64,000 nt of DNA from Flavobacterium psychrophilum (lineage in GTDB: Bacteria; Bacteroidota; Bacteroidia; Flavobacteriales; Flavobacteriaceae). Of the stretch, positions 55,168-62,480 are shown one piece after another. The stretch spans positions 1-64,000 of the forward strand of contig CAMDQL010000001.1 of the NCBI GenBank assembly GCA_945905915.1, given 5' to 3'. Position numbers and translations under genes: made by a program. A model generated the notes under the pieces. It did not search any database and was not told the origin of the DNA. It worked only from the letters and a program-made list of their open reading frames with translations. Every line of letters begins with the position of its first letter. Positions within the stretch are counted from its first letter, which is position 1.

Positions 55168-55190
55168 ACACCTTAAGAGTGTTGGTGTAA
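55168..55190. promoter_or_regulatory. Imperfect inverted repeat between regulator and kinase
   Basis: ACACACC-N11-GGTGTA forms an imperfect palindrome (CACACC against GGTGTA), with an inner AACAC/GTGTT pairing. It lies about 10 bases upstream of TATGTTTG (55198-55205), a possible -7 box for the kinase gene. It could be an operator for the AraC-type regulator. Confidence 0.35.
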
Positions 55191-55290
55191 AATAATATAT
55201 GTTTGCCCTGCAAATTTTATCAAAATTGATGTAAATAACTTATTAAAAATAGTTTTTCTAACACCTAAACTAATTTAGTCCCTAACTAAA

Positions 55291-57651
55291 ATGAACCACT
55301 TATTAAAAGCAATTTCCGACGCTAACAATCATTTAATTAAAGAAAACAACATTAATAATGCGCTCCAAGAATGCCTTAGTGCATTGGGTAGTAATATTTT
55401 AGTTGATCGATGCTATATTTTCAAAAACGAAATGAAAGACGGCATTCTAATTCTTAATTATGAATTTGAATGGTGCAAAGAAAATGTAGAACCCTTTATT
55501 GGAAGCCCCGAATTGAATGGACTTCCATATGATGCTTTTCCCGGACTTCTGGATACTTTAGTCCAAAATTTACCACTCTATGGTTTGGTAAATGAAATTG
55601 ATAATGCTCATTTTAAAGAGACAATGGAAATGCAAGGTATTCAATCGTATCTATTTACCCCTATATTTTCAAATGACCGCTTTTGGGGTTGGATTGGATT
55701 TGATGATTGTGAAACAGAACGCATTTGGCAAGAAGAAGAGGTTAATGCCCTTCACACAGTTGCCAGAAATATTGGTATTCGATTAAATCAAGATAAAGTT
55801 TTATCTAAACTAGAAACAACTTTAGACGAACTCAATTTCTACATGAAAAGCTCTAGCCAAGCGAAATGGGAATGGAATTTAAAAACAAATCATATTACTT
55901 ATTCTTACAACTGGTCTGAAATCTTAGGTTATACTATTGAAGAATTGGGCTCAAGTCTTGATGTTTGGATATCAAAAGTGCATCCAGATGATTATAATGA
56001 AATTGAACAACAATTATTCAATTATATTTTTAAAAAAATTGATAAATATGACGGAGTAGTTCGAATCTTACATAAAGACGGGCATTATGTTTGGATTAAA
56101 TATTCTGGTATTATGTTAACGGATGCAAATGGGGCTCCAAACAAGATAATTGGAACACATATTGATGTTAGCGAGATCAAAGAGAAAGAAATTGAATTAG
56201 CACAGCAAAGAAATGAGTATGACAACATGGTCAATAACTTAGCTGAAATTGTATTCAAAACAGACTTGAACGGAAATATACTTTTTCTAAATAAACAATG
56301 GGAAAAAATTACAGGTTATGCCATAGAAAATTGTATTGGCCAAAATATTTTTAATTTTTTAAATGCCGTTGAAACCGATTTATTTGACCAAGAAATAAAT
56401 CAATCAAAAGTCTTAGAATGTAAGCTTATTGATTGCAAGGGTGCAAAAATTGGTGTTTTACTTTTATTGAGTATTCAATTTGATATAAAAGATAATAAAA
56501 AATTTGTACTGGGAAGTATAACCGACATTAATGACATCGTTACATTAAAAAATGAATTAGAAATTTCTGAACAAAAATATCGATTTATAGCTGAAAACAC
56601 CTCTGATTTAGTTGTGCAACATCAATTTGACGGAATCATAAAATACATCTCAAATAACTGTGAACGTATTACAGGCTATAAACCAGAAGAAGCTTTAGAA
56701 CAAAACTTATGTCAATTTATTCATCCTGATGATATTAGAGATATGAGTGAAAAATATACCAATATTTTAAATTTAAAAAATGAAGCGGTAACCTTCCGAT
56801 TTTTAAAAAAGAATCAGGAATATATATGGTTTGAAACTTCTGTAAAAATTATTGAAGACACTTCAAAAAAGGTAATAGGTGTGCAAACTTCAAGTAGAGA
56901 TGTTACACAAAGGCTTAAAGATCAAGAAGAAGTAAAGCGAGCCATAAAAAAACAACAAGAGTTAAATGATTTAAAATCGGGATTCGTTACAATGGCTTCC
57001 CATCAATTTAGAACACCACTTTCTGTAATTTATTCAAATATTGAACTACTTCATTTGAAAATGAATAAACAAGTTAAAAAAGAAGATGTTCAAACAATTA
57101 CCTCAAGAATAACATCTGAAGTAGACCGCATGACCGAATTAATGAATAATATTCTGATTTTTGGGGAGAACGAATCGAATAATTTAAAAATTGATATAAA
57201 GAAACTACACTTTAGTGATTTTATTGAAAAATTAATTGAAACCTATTTCAACAACGAAAAAGACGGTCGAAAATTAATGTTTGAATTCATTGGAACAGAA
57301 AGAGAAATTGAAACCGATGAGCGTTTATTAATTCATATTTTGACCAATTTAATTTCGAATGCGTTTAAATATTCAAAAGACTGCGCTAATCCAGAGTTAA
57401 AAATTATATTTACGGAAAACGGTTATAAAATCGAAGTCATTGATTATGGTATCGGAATTTTACCCGATGAAAATAAACATTTATTTAAATCATTTTTTAG
57501 AGGAAGTAATACGGCAAACATTAAAGGTTCTGGACTTGGACTTATTGTTGCAAAACAATTTACAGAATTATTAAATGGAAATATAGTCATTAATAGTTCA
57601 GAAGAAAATACAATTGTAGAATTAGAATTTCCGTATTATCAGAAAAAATAA
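55291..57651 (+). CDS. Sensor histidine kinase with GAF and three PAS domains
   Basis: A 786-residue soluble-looking kinase with no clear membrane segment. A GAF domain covers about 1-170 (CYIFKNEMKDGILILNYEFEWC, GIQSYLFTPIF). Three PAS domains follow: about 190-305 (WEWNLKTNHITYSYNWSEILGYTIEELG), 310-425 (VFKTDLNGNILFLNKQWEKITGY) and 430-550 (QHQFDGIIKYISNNCERITGYKPEEAL). The HisKA domain has MASHQFRTPLSVI with phosphate-accepting His571. The ATPase domain has HILTNLISNAFKYS (N box), DYGIGI (G1) and GSGLGLIVAKQF (G2). It probably senses a small ligand or redox state and signals to the divergent AraC-type regulator. Confidence 0.93.
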   Translation: MNHLLKAISDANNHLIKENNINNALQECLSALGSNILVDRCYIFKNEMKDGILILNYEFEWCKENVEPFIGSPELNGLPYDAFPGLLDTLVQNLPLYGLVNEIDNAHFKETMEMQGIQSYLFTPIFSNDRFWGWIGFDDCETERIWQEEEVNALHTVARNIGIRLNQDKVLSKLETTLDELNFYMKSSSQAKWEWNLKTNHITYSYNWSEILGYTIEELGSSLDVWISKVHPDDYNEIEQQLFNYIFKKIDKYDGVVRILHKDGHYVWIKYSGIMLTDANGAPNKIIGTHIDVSEIKEKEIELAQQRNEYDNMVNNLAEIVFKTDLNGNILFLNKQWEKITGYAIENCIGQNIFNFLNAVETDLFDQEINQSKVLECKLIDCKGAKIGVLLLLSIQFDIKDNKKFVLGSITDINDIVTLKNELEISEQKYRFIAENTSDLVVQHQFDGIIKYISNNCERITGYKPEEALEQNLCQFIHPDDIRDMSEKYTNILNLKNEAVTFRFLKKNQEYIWFETSVKIIEDTSKKVIGVQTSSRDVTQRLKDQEEVKRAIKKQQELNDLKSGFVTMASHQFRTPLSVIYSNIELLHLKMNKQVKKEDVQTITSRITSEVDRMTELMNNILIFGENESNNLKIDIKKLHFSDFIEKLIETYFNNEKDGRKLMFEFIGTEREIETDERLLIHILTNLISNAFKYSKDCANPELKIIFTENGYKIEVIDYGIGILPDENKHLFKSFFRGSNTANIKGSGLGLIVAKQFTELLNGNIVINSSEENTIVELEFPYYQKK

Positions 57652-57655
57652 AAAT

Positions 57656-58636
57656 TTACTTTTTTCTTTCAATTACATAATTAACCATCAATTCAAGCGC
57701 GCTTTTATATTCAGATTCTGGAAATTCTTGAAGTATTACTAATGCTTCTTGCTGAAATTGAAGCATTTTTTGTTCAGCATACGTTAAACCGTTATTATCT
57801 TTAACAAACTGAATAACAGCAACAACACGCTTCTTATCTTTATTATGATTTTTTATTGAATTAATGAGCCAGCTTTTCTCTTTTGGGGTACAATGATTTA
57901 AAGTATAAATCAAAGGCAATGTCATTTTTTGTTCTTTAATGTCAATTCCTGTAGGTTTACCAATAGCATCTTCGGTATAATCAAATAAATCATCTTTAAT
58001 TTGAAAAGCCATACCAATAAGTTCGCCAAATTTTCTCATTTTCTCTACAACTTCATGATCATTTGGAGCCACTGAACATGCACCAAGCGAACAACATGCT
58101 GCAATTAATGTAGCCGTTTTTTGCCGAATAATTTCAAAATAAATAGCTTCGGTTATATCTAATCTACGTGCTTTTTCAATTTGAAGTAATTCGCCTTCGC
58201 TCATTTCACGCACGGCAATTGAAATGATTTTTAGTAAATCAAAATCGTTGTGATCAATAGATAGCAATAATCCTTTTGATAATAAATAATCACCAACTAA
58301 AACTGCTATTTTATTTTTCCAAAGTGCATTTATCGAGAAAAAACCACGGCGTTTATTGCTGTCATCAACCACATCATCATGTACTAACGTTGCCGTATGA
58401 ATTAATTCAATTACTGATGCTCCTCGATATGTTCGCTCATTAACCTTTCCTTCAGCAATCATTTTGGCCGTTAAGAAAACAAACATTGGGCGCATTTGTT
58501 TTCCTTTTCGGTTAACAATATAATGGGTAATTCTATTTAATAACGCCACTTTTGAAGACATTGCGACGCGGAATTTTTCTTCAAAAAGTTCCATTTCTTG
58601 AGCAATAGGCAGCTTTATTTCCTCGGTTATTTTCAT
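57656..58636 (-). CDS. Long-chain polyprenyl diphosphate synthase
   Basis: This 326-residue trans-prenyltransferase condenses isopentenyl diphosphate with allylic diphosphates. It likely makes the side chain of menaquinone (octaprenyl or similar). The first Asp-rich motif is LVHDDVVDDSNKRRG, the second is QIKDDLFDYTED, and GKQMRPMFVFLTAKM carries the conserved Lys-Arg. Chain length cannot be read from sequence alone. It converges on the histidine kinase gene with a four-base gap. A perfect TAnnTTTG box lies directly before the start. Confidence 0.93.
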   Translation of the reverse strand: MKITEEIKLPIAQEMELFEEKFRVAMSSKVALLNRITHYIVNRKGKQMRPMFVFLTAKMIAEGKVNERTYRGASVIELIHTATLVHDDVVDDSNKRRGFFSINALWKNKIAVLVGDYLLSKGLLLSIDHNDFDLLKIISIAVREMSEGELLQIEKARRLDITEAIYFEIIRQKTATLIAACCSLGACSVAPNDHEVVEKMRKFGELIGMAFQIKDDLFDYTEDAIGKPTGIDIKEQKMTLPLIYTLNHCTPKEKSWLINSIKNHNKDKKRVVAVIQFVKDNNGLTYAEQKMLQFQQEALVILQEFPESEYKSALELMVNYVIERKK

Positions 58637-58641
58637 CCGTA

Positions 58642-58649
58642 CAAAGATA
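58642..58649 (-). promoter_or_regulatory. -7 box for the polyprenyl synthase gene
   Basis: The minus strand reads TATCTTTG, five bases before the ATG at 58636. The transcript is expected to start at the start codon itself. No -33 TTG is evident. Confidence 0.5.
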
Positions 58650-58697
58650 CCATTCTATAAAGTATTAGAAAAATATTTTATCGTTAAACCTTTTTTG

Positions 58698-58705
58698 TAT
58701 TTTTG
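58698..58705 (+). promoter_or_regulatory. -7 box for the 297-residue lipoprotein
   Basis: TATTTTTG matches TAnnTTTG, 32 bases before the ATG at 58738. Confidence 0.45.
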
Positions 58706-58737
58706 TGTCTAACTTTCAGAACATTAAACCAAAAAAT

Positions 58738-59631
58738 ATGAAAAATTTATTAAAATTATCCGCTGTGTTTTTGCTATTAATAACTTATTCAAGTTGTGAT
58801 AAAGACAATACTAATGACATGACATCGGCTCAACTAACTTCAGACGATGCCATAGTTAACTCTAAAATTGACCTAGCAAATGATGATATTGCAACAATTG
58901 CCGATCAATTATTTGATAATATTGACGCTACAACTTTAAACTATAGAGCTATTGAAAACAATGCTACTATTTTTTCAAATTGTGCTACAATCACTAGAGT
59001 GCCTGCTTTTGGAACCACACCTACTCCTGGAACTCAAGTAACAAAAACTATAGATTTTGGAACTACAGGTTGTACATTAAATAATGGCAATATCGTGAGA
59101 GGAAAAATCATCATCACATTTGTTTATCAGCCTAGTGCAACTTCGCATACTGTAACCTATACTTTTGATAATTTTTACCACAACAACATAAAATTTGTAG
59201 GAACAAAAACATTTACACGTTCTATGACTGCCGCAACTGCAACTTCGGCACCGCATCCAATTGTAGTGATGCAATTAGAAATGACAATTACAATGCCAAA
59301 TGGTGATGTATATACTCGTGTAGGGTCTAGAACTAGAGAGTTGGTAGAAGGATTTAATACAGAAAATATATTTTTAGATAATATTTACAGAATAACCGGT
59401 AGTTGGACAACAACCAATCAAAATGGAAACCAACATACTGCTACAATTACAGAGCCGTTAATGGCTAAAATGAGTTGTATTGTTGTAAATAAACCAATTT
59501 TAGCAAGAGGAATTATAACATTCGTAAGAAACAATGTAACTTCTACTTTAAATTATGGAAATGGTGAGTGTGATAATTTAGCCGTTTTCACTATAAATGG
59601 AGTTTCTTTCACTATTATAATTGGAAACTAA
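58738..59631 (+). CDS. Lipoprotein of unknown function
   Basis: A 297-residue exported lipoprotein (lipobox TYSSC, Cys20) that I do not recognise. After an Asp/Asn-rich linker (CDKDNTNDMTSAQ) the mature part is rich in Thr and beta-strand patterns: FSNCATITRVPAFGTTPTPGTQVTKTIDFG, GKIIITFVYQPSATSHTVTYTFDNFYHNNIKFVG, GSWTTTNQNGNQHTATITEPL and RGIITFVRNNVTSTLNYGNGECDNLAVFTING. Four cysteines could form two disulfides. The frame extends upstream to a GTG at 58705, inside the promoter box, but the ATG at 58738 begins a proper signal. It stands alone between divergent and convergent genes. Confidence 0.75.
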   Translation: MKNLLKLSAVFLLLITYSSCDKDNTNDMTSAQLTSDDAIVNSKIDLANDDIATIADQLFDNIDATTLNYRAIENNATIFSNCATITRVPAFGTTPTPGTQVTKTIDFGTTGCTLNNGNIVRGKIIITFVYQPSATSHTVTYTFDNFYHNNIKFVGTKTFTRSMTAATATSAPHPIVVMQLEMTITMPNGDVYTRVGSRTRELVEGFNTENIFLDNIYRITGSWTTTNQNGNQHTATITEPLMAKMSCIVVNKPILARGIITFVRNNVTSTLNYGNGECDNLAVFTINGVSFTIIIGN

Positions 59632-59644
59632 TTCTTTAAAGTAA

Positions 59645-59680
59645 TAAAAAAAGGGCTTAGTTAACTAAGCCCTTTTTTTA
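59645..59680. terminator. Bidirectional terminator
   Basis: AAAAAAAGGGCTTAG-TTAA-CTAAGCCCTTTTTTT is a perfect eight-pair stem with long A and T runs. It serves the lipoprotein gene and rlmN; the rlmN stop codon lies within its outer edge. Confidence 0.92.
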
Positions 59681-60718
59681 TGATTTATTGGCCAACTGAC
59701 CGCAAGCAGCATCGATATCTTTACCGCGGCTTCTTCTTACTTTTGCAACGATATTATTTTTTGCTAAAGCAGTTATGTAAGCATTAGTTGCTTCTTCAGA
59801 TGCTTGTTGAAAAATTCCATCATCTATTGGGTTATACTCTATTAGATTAACTTTACAAGGCACATATTTACAGAATTTCACTAAAGCGTCAATCGACTTT
59901 TTATCATCGTTTATGCCTTTCCAAACCACATATTCATATGTAATCTTGCTTTTTGTTTTTCGATACCAATATTCCAAACTTTCTCTTAAATCGGTCAACG
60001 GAAAATTCTTTGTAAATGGCATAATTTCATTTCTAATTTCCTCCACTGCCGAATGTAATGAAACCGCTAATTTGAATTTTACCTCATCATCAGCCATTTT
60101 TTTAATCATCTTTGGAATTCCAGAAGTAGAAACGGTAATTCGTTTTGGTGACATTCCTAAACCTTCAGTAGACGTAATCATATCTATGGCTTTCATTACG
60201 TTTGGATAATTCATCAAAGGTTCACCCATTCCCATAAAAACAATATTAGACAATGGACGATCATAATATAAGCGACTTTCATTATCAATAGCTGCCACTT
60301 GATCATAGATTTCGCCAGGTTCTAAATTTCGCATTCTTTTTAATCGAGCAGTAGCGCAAAAATTACAATCTAAACTGCAACCCACTTGCGAAGAAACACA
60401 AGCCGTGGTTCTAGTTTCTGTAGGAATTAAAACCGATTCTACAATTAAATCATCGTGCAACCGAACGGCATTTTTAACTGTTCCATCTTCGCTTCTCTGA
60501 ATTGTATCTACTTTAATGTGATTGATGACAAAGTTAGCTTCTAACACGGCACGCGTTTCTTTTGACACATTAGTCATGTCTTCAAAAGTATGTGCACGTT
60601 TTTGCCATAACCATTCGTACACTTGATTGCCACGAAACGCTTTATCGCCATTAGTAACAAAAAAATTACGCAATTGTTCTTTTGTAAGTGCTCGTATGTC
60701 CTTTTTCTCGATTTGCAT
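59678..60718 (-). CDS. rlmN: Dual-specificity RNA methyltransferase RlmN
   Basis: RlmN methylates C2 of A2503 in 23S rRNA and A37 in some tRNAs by radical-SAM chemistry. The cluster motif is CSLDCNFC (Cys114, Cys118, Cys121). The methyl-carrying cysteine is Cys339 in DAACGQLA. Other conserved segments are VSSQVGCSLD, NIVFMGMGEPLMNYPNV, ITVSTSGIPKMI and LAVSLHSA. Length is normal at 346 aa. Confidence 0.97.
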   Translation of the reverse strand: MQIEKKDIRALTKEQLRNFFVTNGDKAFRGNQVYEWLWQKRAHTFEDMTNVSKETRAVLEANFVINHIKVDTIQRSEDGTVKNAVRLHDDLIVESVLIPTETRTTACVSSQVGCSLDCNFCATARLKRMRNLEPGEIYDQVAAIDNESRLYYDRPLSNIVFMGMGEPLMNYPNVMKAIDMITSTEGLGMSPKRITVSTSGIPKMIKKMADDEVKFKLAVSLHSAVEEIRNEIMPFTKNFPLTDLRESLEYWYRKTKSKITYEYVVWKGINDDKKSIDALVKFCKYVPCKVNLIEYNPIDDGIFQQASEEATNAYITALAKNNIVAKVRRSRGKDIDAACGQLANKS

Positions 60719-60722
60719 GGTG

Positions 60723-60730
60723 CAAAAGTA
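60723..60730 (-). promoter_or_regulatory. -7 box for rlmN
   Basis: The minus strand reads TACTTTTG followed by CACC and the ATG at 60718. This leaves four bases between box and start codon, so the mRNA should be leaderless. Confidence 0.5.
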
Positions 60731-60738
60731 ATGATTTT

Positions 60739-60772
60739 AGAAATTAGAATTCAGAAATTAGAAATTAGAAGG
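60739..60772. repeat. TTAGAAA word repeat
   Basis: The spacer between rlmN and the O-methyltransferase contains TTAGAAATTAGAATTCAG and AAATTAGAAATTAGAAGG, i.e. TTAGAA or TCAGAA words every 7-8 bases. It occupies the region where -33 elements of one or both divergent genes would be. Confidence 0.6.
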
Positions 60773-60810
60773 ATTGGAATTTGTATTTTTGTTTAAAATT
60801 TAATTTCATT

Positions 60811-61452
60811 ATGCACTTTATATCCGAAGATTTAGAAGATTATGTAGCTAATCATTCAGAAAATGAACCTGAATTGCTAGCTCAACTGAATAAAGAAACC
60901 CATCAGAAAATTCTACAGCCTAGAATGCTAAGTGGTCATTTTCAAGGAAGGGTGTTAAGTATGCTTTCAAAAATAATTCGACCAATACATATTCTTGAAA
61001 TTGGCACGTATACAGGTTATGCTGCTTTGTGCTTAGCAGAAGGCTTGCCCGAAAACGGCACTTTAGACACTATTGATGTCGAGGAAGAATTAGTTGATTT
61101 TCAGAAAAAATATTTTAATGCTTCACCTTGGAAAAATCAAATTATTCAGCATTTAGGCGATGCGATTGATATCATACCTACTTTGAACAAAAAATTTGAT
61201 TTGGTGTTTATTGATGCTGATAAAGAAAACTACATTAATTATTTTCATTTGATAGTTCCAATGATGAATAAAGGCGGTATTATCTTATCGGACAATGTCT
61301 TATGGAGCGGAAAAGTATTGGAAGAAGTAAAGGCTAACGACACTACTACACAAGTTTTGTTAGACTATAATAAACTTTTAAAAGAAGACCCAAGAGTAGA
61401 AACCGTTTTGTTACCCCTACGAGATGGGTTGACAGTTAGTAGGGTTTTGTAA
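60811..61452 (+). CDS. O-methyltransferase (caffeoyl-CoA type)
   Basis: A 213-residue class I SAM-dependent O-methyltransferase of the catechol/caffeoyl-CoA family. SAM binding is at ILEIGTYTGYAALCLAEGLP, with acidic DTIDVEEEL. The metal/catalytic segment is DLVFIDADKENYINYF with DNVLWSGKVL. The substrate in bacteria is unknown (flexirubin-like or other phenols are possible, but this is a guess). The frame extends to a TTG at 60781, but the ATG at 60811 (MHFISEDLEDY) is the family start. TATTTTTG at 60784-60791 could be its -7 box. Confidence 0.9.
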   Translation: MHFISEDLEDYVANHSENEPELLAQLNKETHQKILQPRMLSGHFQGRVLSMLSKIIRPIHILEIGTYTGYAALCLAEGLPENGTLDTIDVEEELVDFQKKYFNASPWKNQIIQHLGDAIDIIPTLNKKFDLVFIDADKENYINYFHLIVPMMNKGGIILSDNVLWSGKVLEEVKANDTTTQVLLDYNKLLKEDPRVETVLLPLRDGLTVSRVL

Positions 61453-61479
61453 ATTAAGTCGCAGTTTTCTGATTTCTGA

Positions 61480-62037
61480 TTACCAATTATACTTATTGGA
61501 AAAATGGTTGTAGATTTTATAAAACCCAAAGCCAGAAATCGCTCCAAAAACATAACCCGTTAGAATATCACCTGGAAAATGTAATCCTAAATAAATTCGG
61601 CTATAAGCAAAAATTAAGGGAAACAAGAATAACAAATAAGTGTGTTTGTAAAATTTTCTAATAATTAAAAAAATAAAAGTAGTCGTAGCCATTGAATTAG
61701 AAGCATGACCTGAAAAAAAGCTAAAGGTATCACTGTCTTTCACTACTCTGATTAAGCCCGCCAAAGTCTCATCACTACAAGGTCTTAGGCGTTGAAAATG
61801 ATTTTTAAATAGGTTTGTAATTTGGTCCGTAAACGTAATTAATACAGCAATAAAGAGTAAGATAATTCCTAAATTTTTCCAACCTATTTTTCGTTGTAAC
61901 AAATAGAAAACGGCTATAAAAAACGGCGTCCAGTTCAATTGTTTGGTAATAATTAGCCAAAAAGCATCAAACGGTTCGCTTCCTAAATTGTTCAAAAAAA
62001 CAAATAGTTCTTTATCTAAGTGTATTAATTCTTCCAA
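61480..62037 (-). CDS. PAP2-family membrane phosphatase
   Basis: The 185-residue protein has about five or six membrane helices and the phosphatase triad motifs of PAP2: KNHFQRLRP, FFSGHASNSMA and SRIYLGLHFPGDILTG. It probably dephosphorylates a lipid such as undecaprenyl diphosphate or phosphatidic acid on the periplasmic side. It lies 2 bases after tatA in the same direction. Confidence 0.92.
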   Translation of the reverse strand: MEELIHLDKELFVFLNNLGSEPFDAFWLIITKQLNWTPFFIAVFYLLQRKIGWKNLGIILLFIAVLITFTDQITNLFKNHFQRLRPCSDETLAGLIRVVKDSDTFSFFSGHASNSMATTTFIFLIIRKFYKHTYLLFLFPLIFAYSRIYLGLHFPGDILTGYVFGAISGFGFYKIYNHFSNKYNW

Positions 62038-62039
62038 AA

Positions 62040-62384
62040 TTATGATTGTCTTTTTATAGGTCCCGTTATATTTTCAATGTCTTCTTTTACTTTTTCAATT
62101 GGATTTTCAATACCTAAATCAATATTTTCAACAGGATTTGTCATTTGATTGATTTCTGTTTTGGCTTTATTAATCTCCTTTGAAATGCCTCCAGTAATTG
62201 AATCCATATCCATTCCATTATCACGTGCTCCTTTTTGAATTTCGCTTTTAATTTCATTAGTTGCGTTTCTTAACTGCGCCATAGTTTTCCCCATAAAACG
62301 AGCAATATCTGGAATCTCTTTTGATCCAAACAGCATCAGTACAACTACTAGAATTAATAATAATTCACCTATTCCATCAAACAT
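62040..62384 (-). CDS. tatA: Twin-arginine translocase TatA/TatE-like subunit
   Basis: A 114-residue protein with one N-terminal helix (about 5-21, IGELLLILVVVLMLFGSKEIPDIAR), the hinge FGSKEIP, and an amphipathic helix (RFMGKTMAQLRNATNEIKSEIQ). The rest is a charged tail. TatA forms the Tat translocation pore with TatC. TatB-like subunits look similar, so TatA versus TatB cannot be settled here. It precedes the PAP2 gene. Confidence 0.92.
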   Translation of the reverse strand: MFDGIGELLLILVVVLMLFGSKEIPDIARFMGKTMAQLRNATNEIKSEIQKGARDNGMDMDSITGGISKEINKAKTEINQMTNPVENIDLGIENPIEKVKEDIENITGPIKRQS

Positions 62385-62403
62385 AAATAACTATTTTAGT
62401 ATG

Positions 62404-62411
62404 CAAATTTA
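62404..62411 (-). promoter_or_regulatory. -7 box for tatA
   Basis: The minus strand reads TAAATTTG, 19 bases before the tatA start. It sits just after the M1 peptidase terminator on the same strand. Confidence 0.5.
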
Positions 62412-62443
62412 CAAAGAATTACGACTATTTCTTTCGATACATT

Positions 62444-62476
62444 TAAAAAAAAAGACTATCCGAAGATAGCCTTTAC
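62444..62476 (-). terminator. Terminator after the M1 peptidase
   Basis: On the minus strand GGCTATC-TTCG-GATAGTC is followed by TTTTTTTTT. The stem has one G-T pair. It lies about 10 bases after the stop at 62481. Confidence 0.85.
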
Positions 62477-62480
62477 AAAT

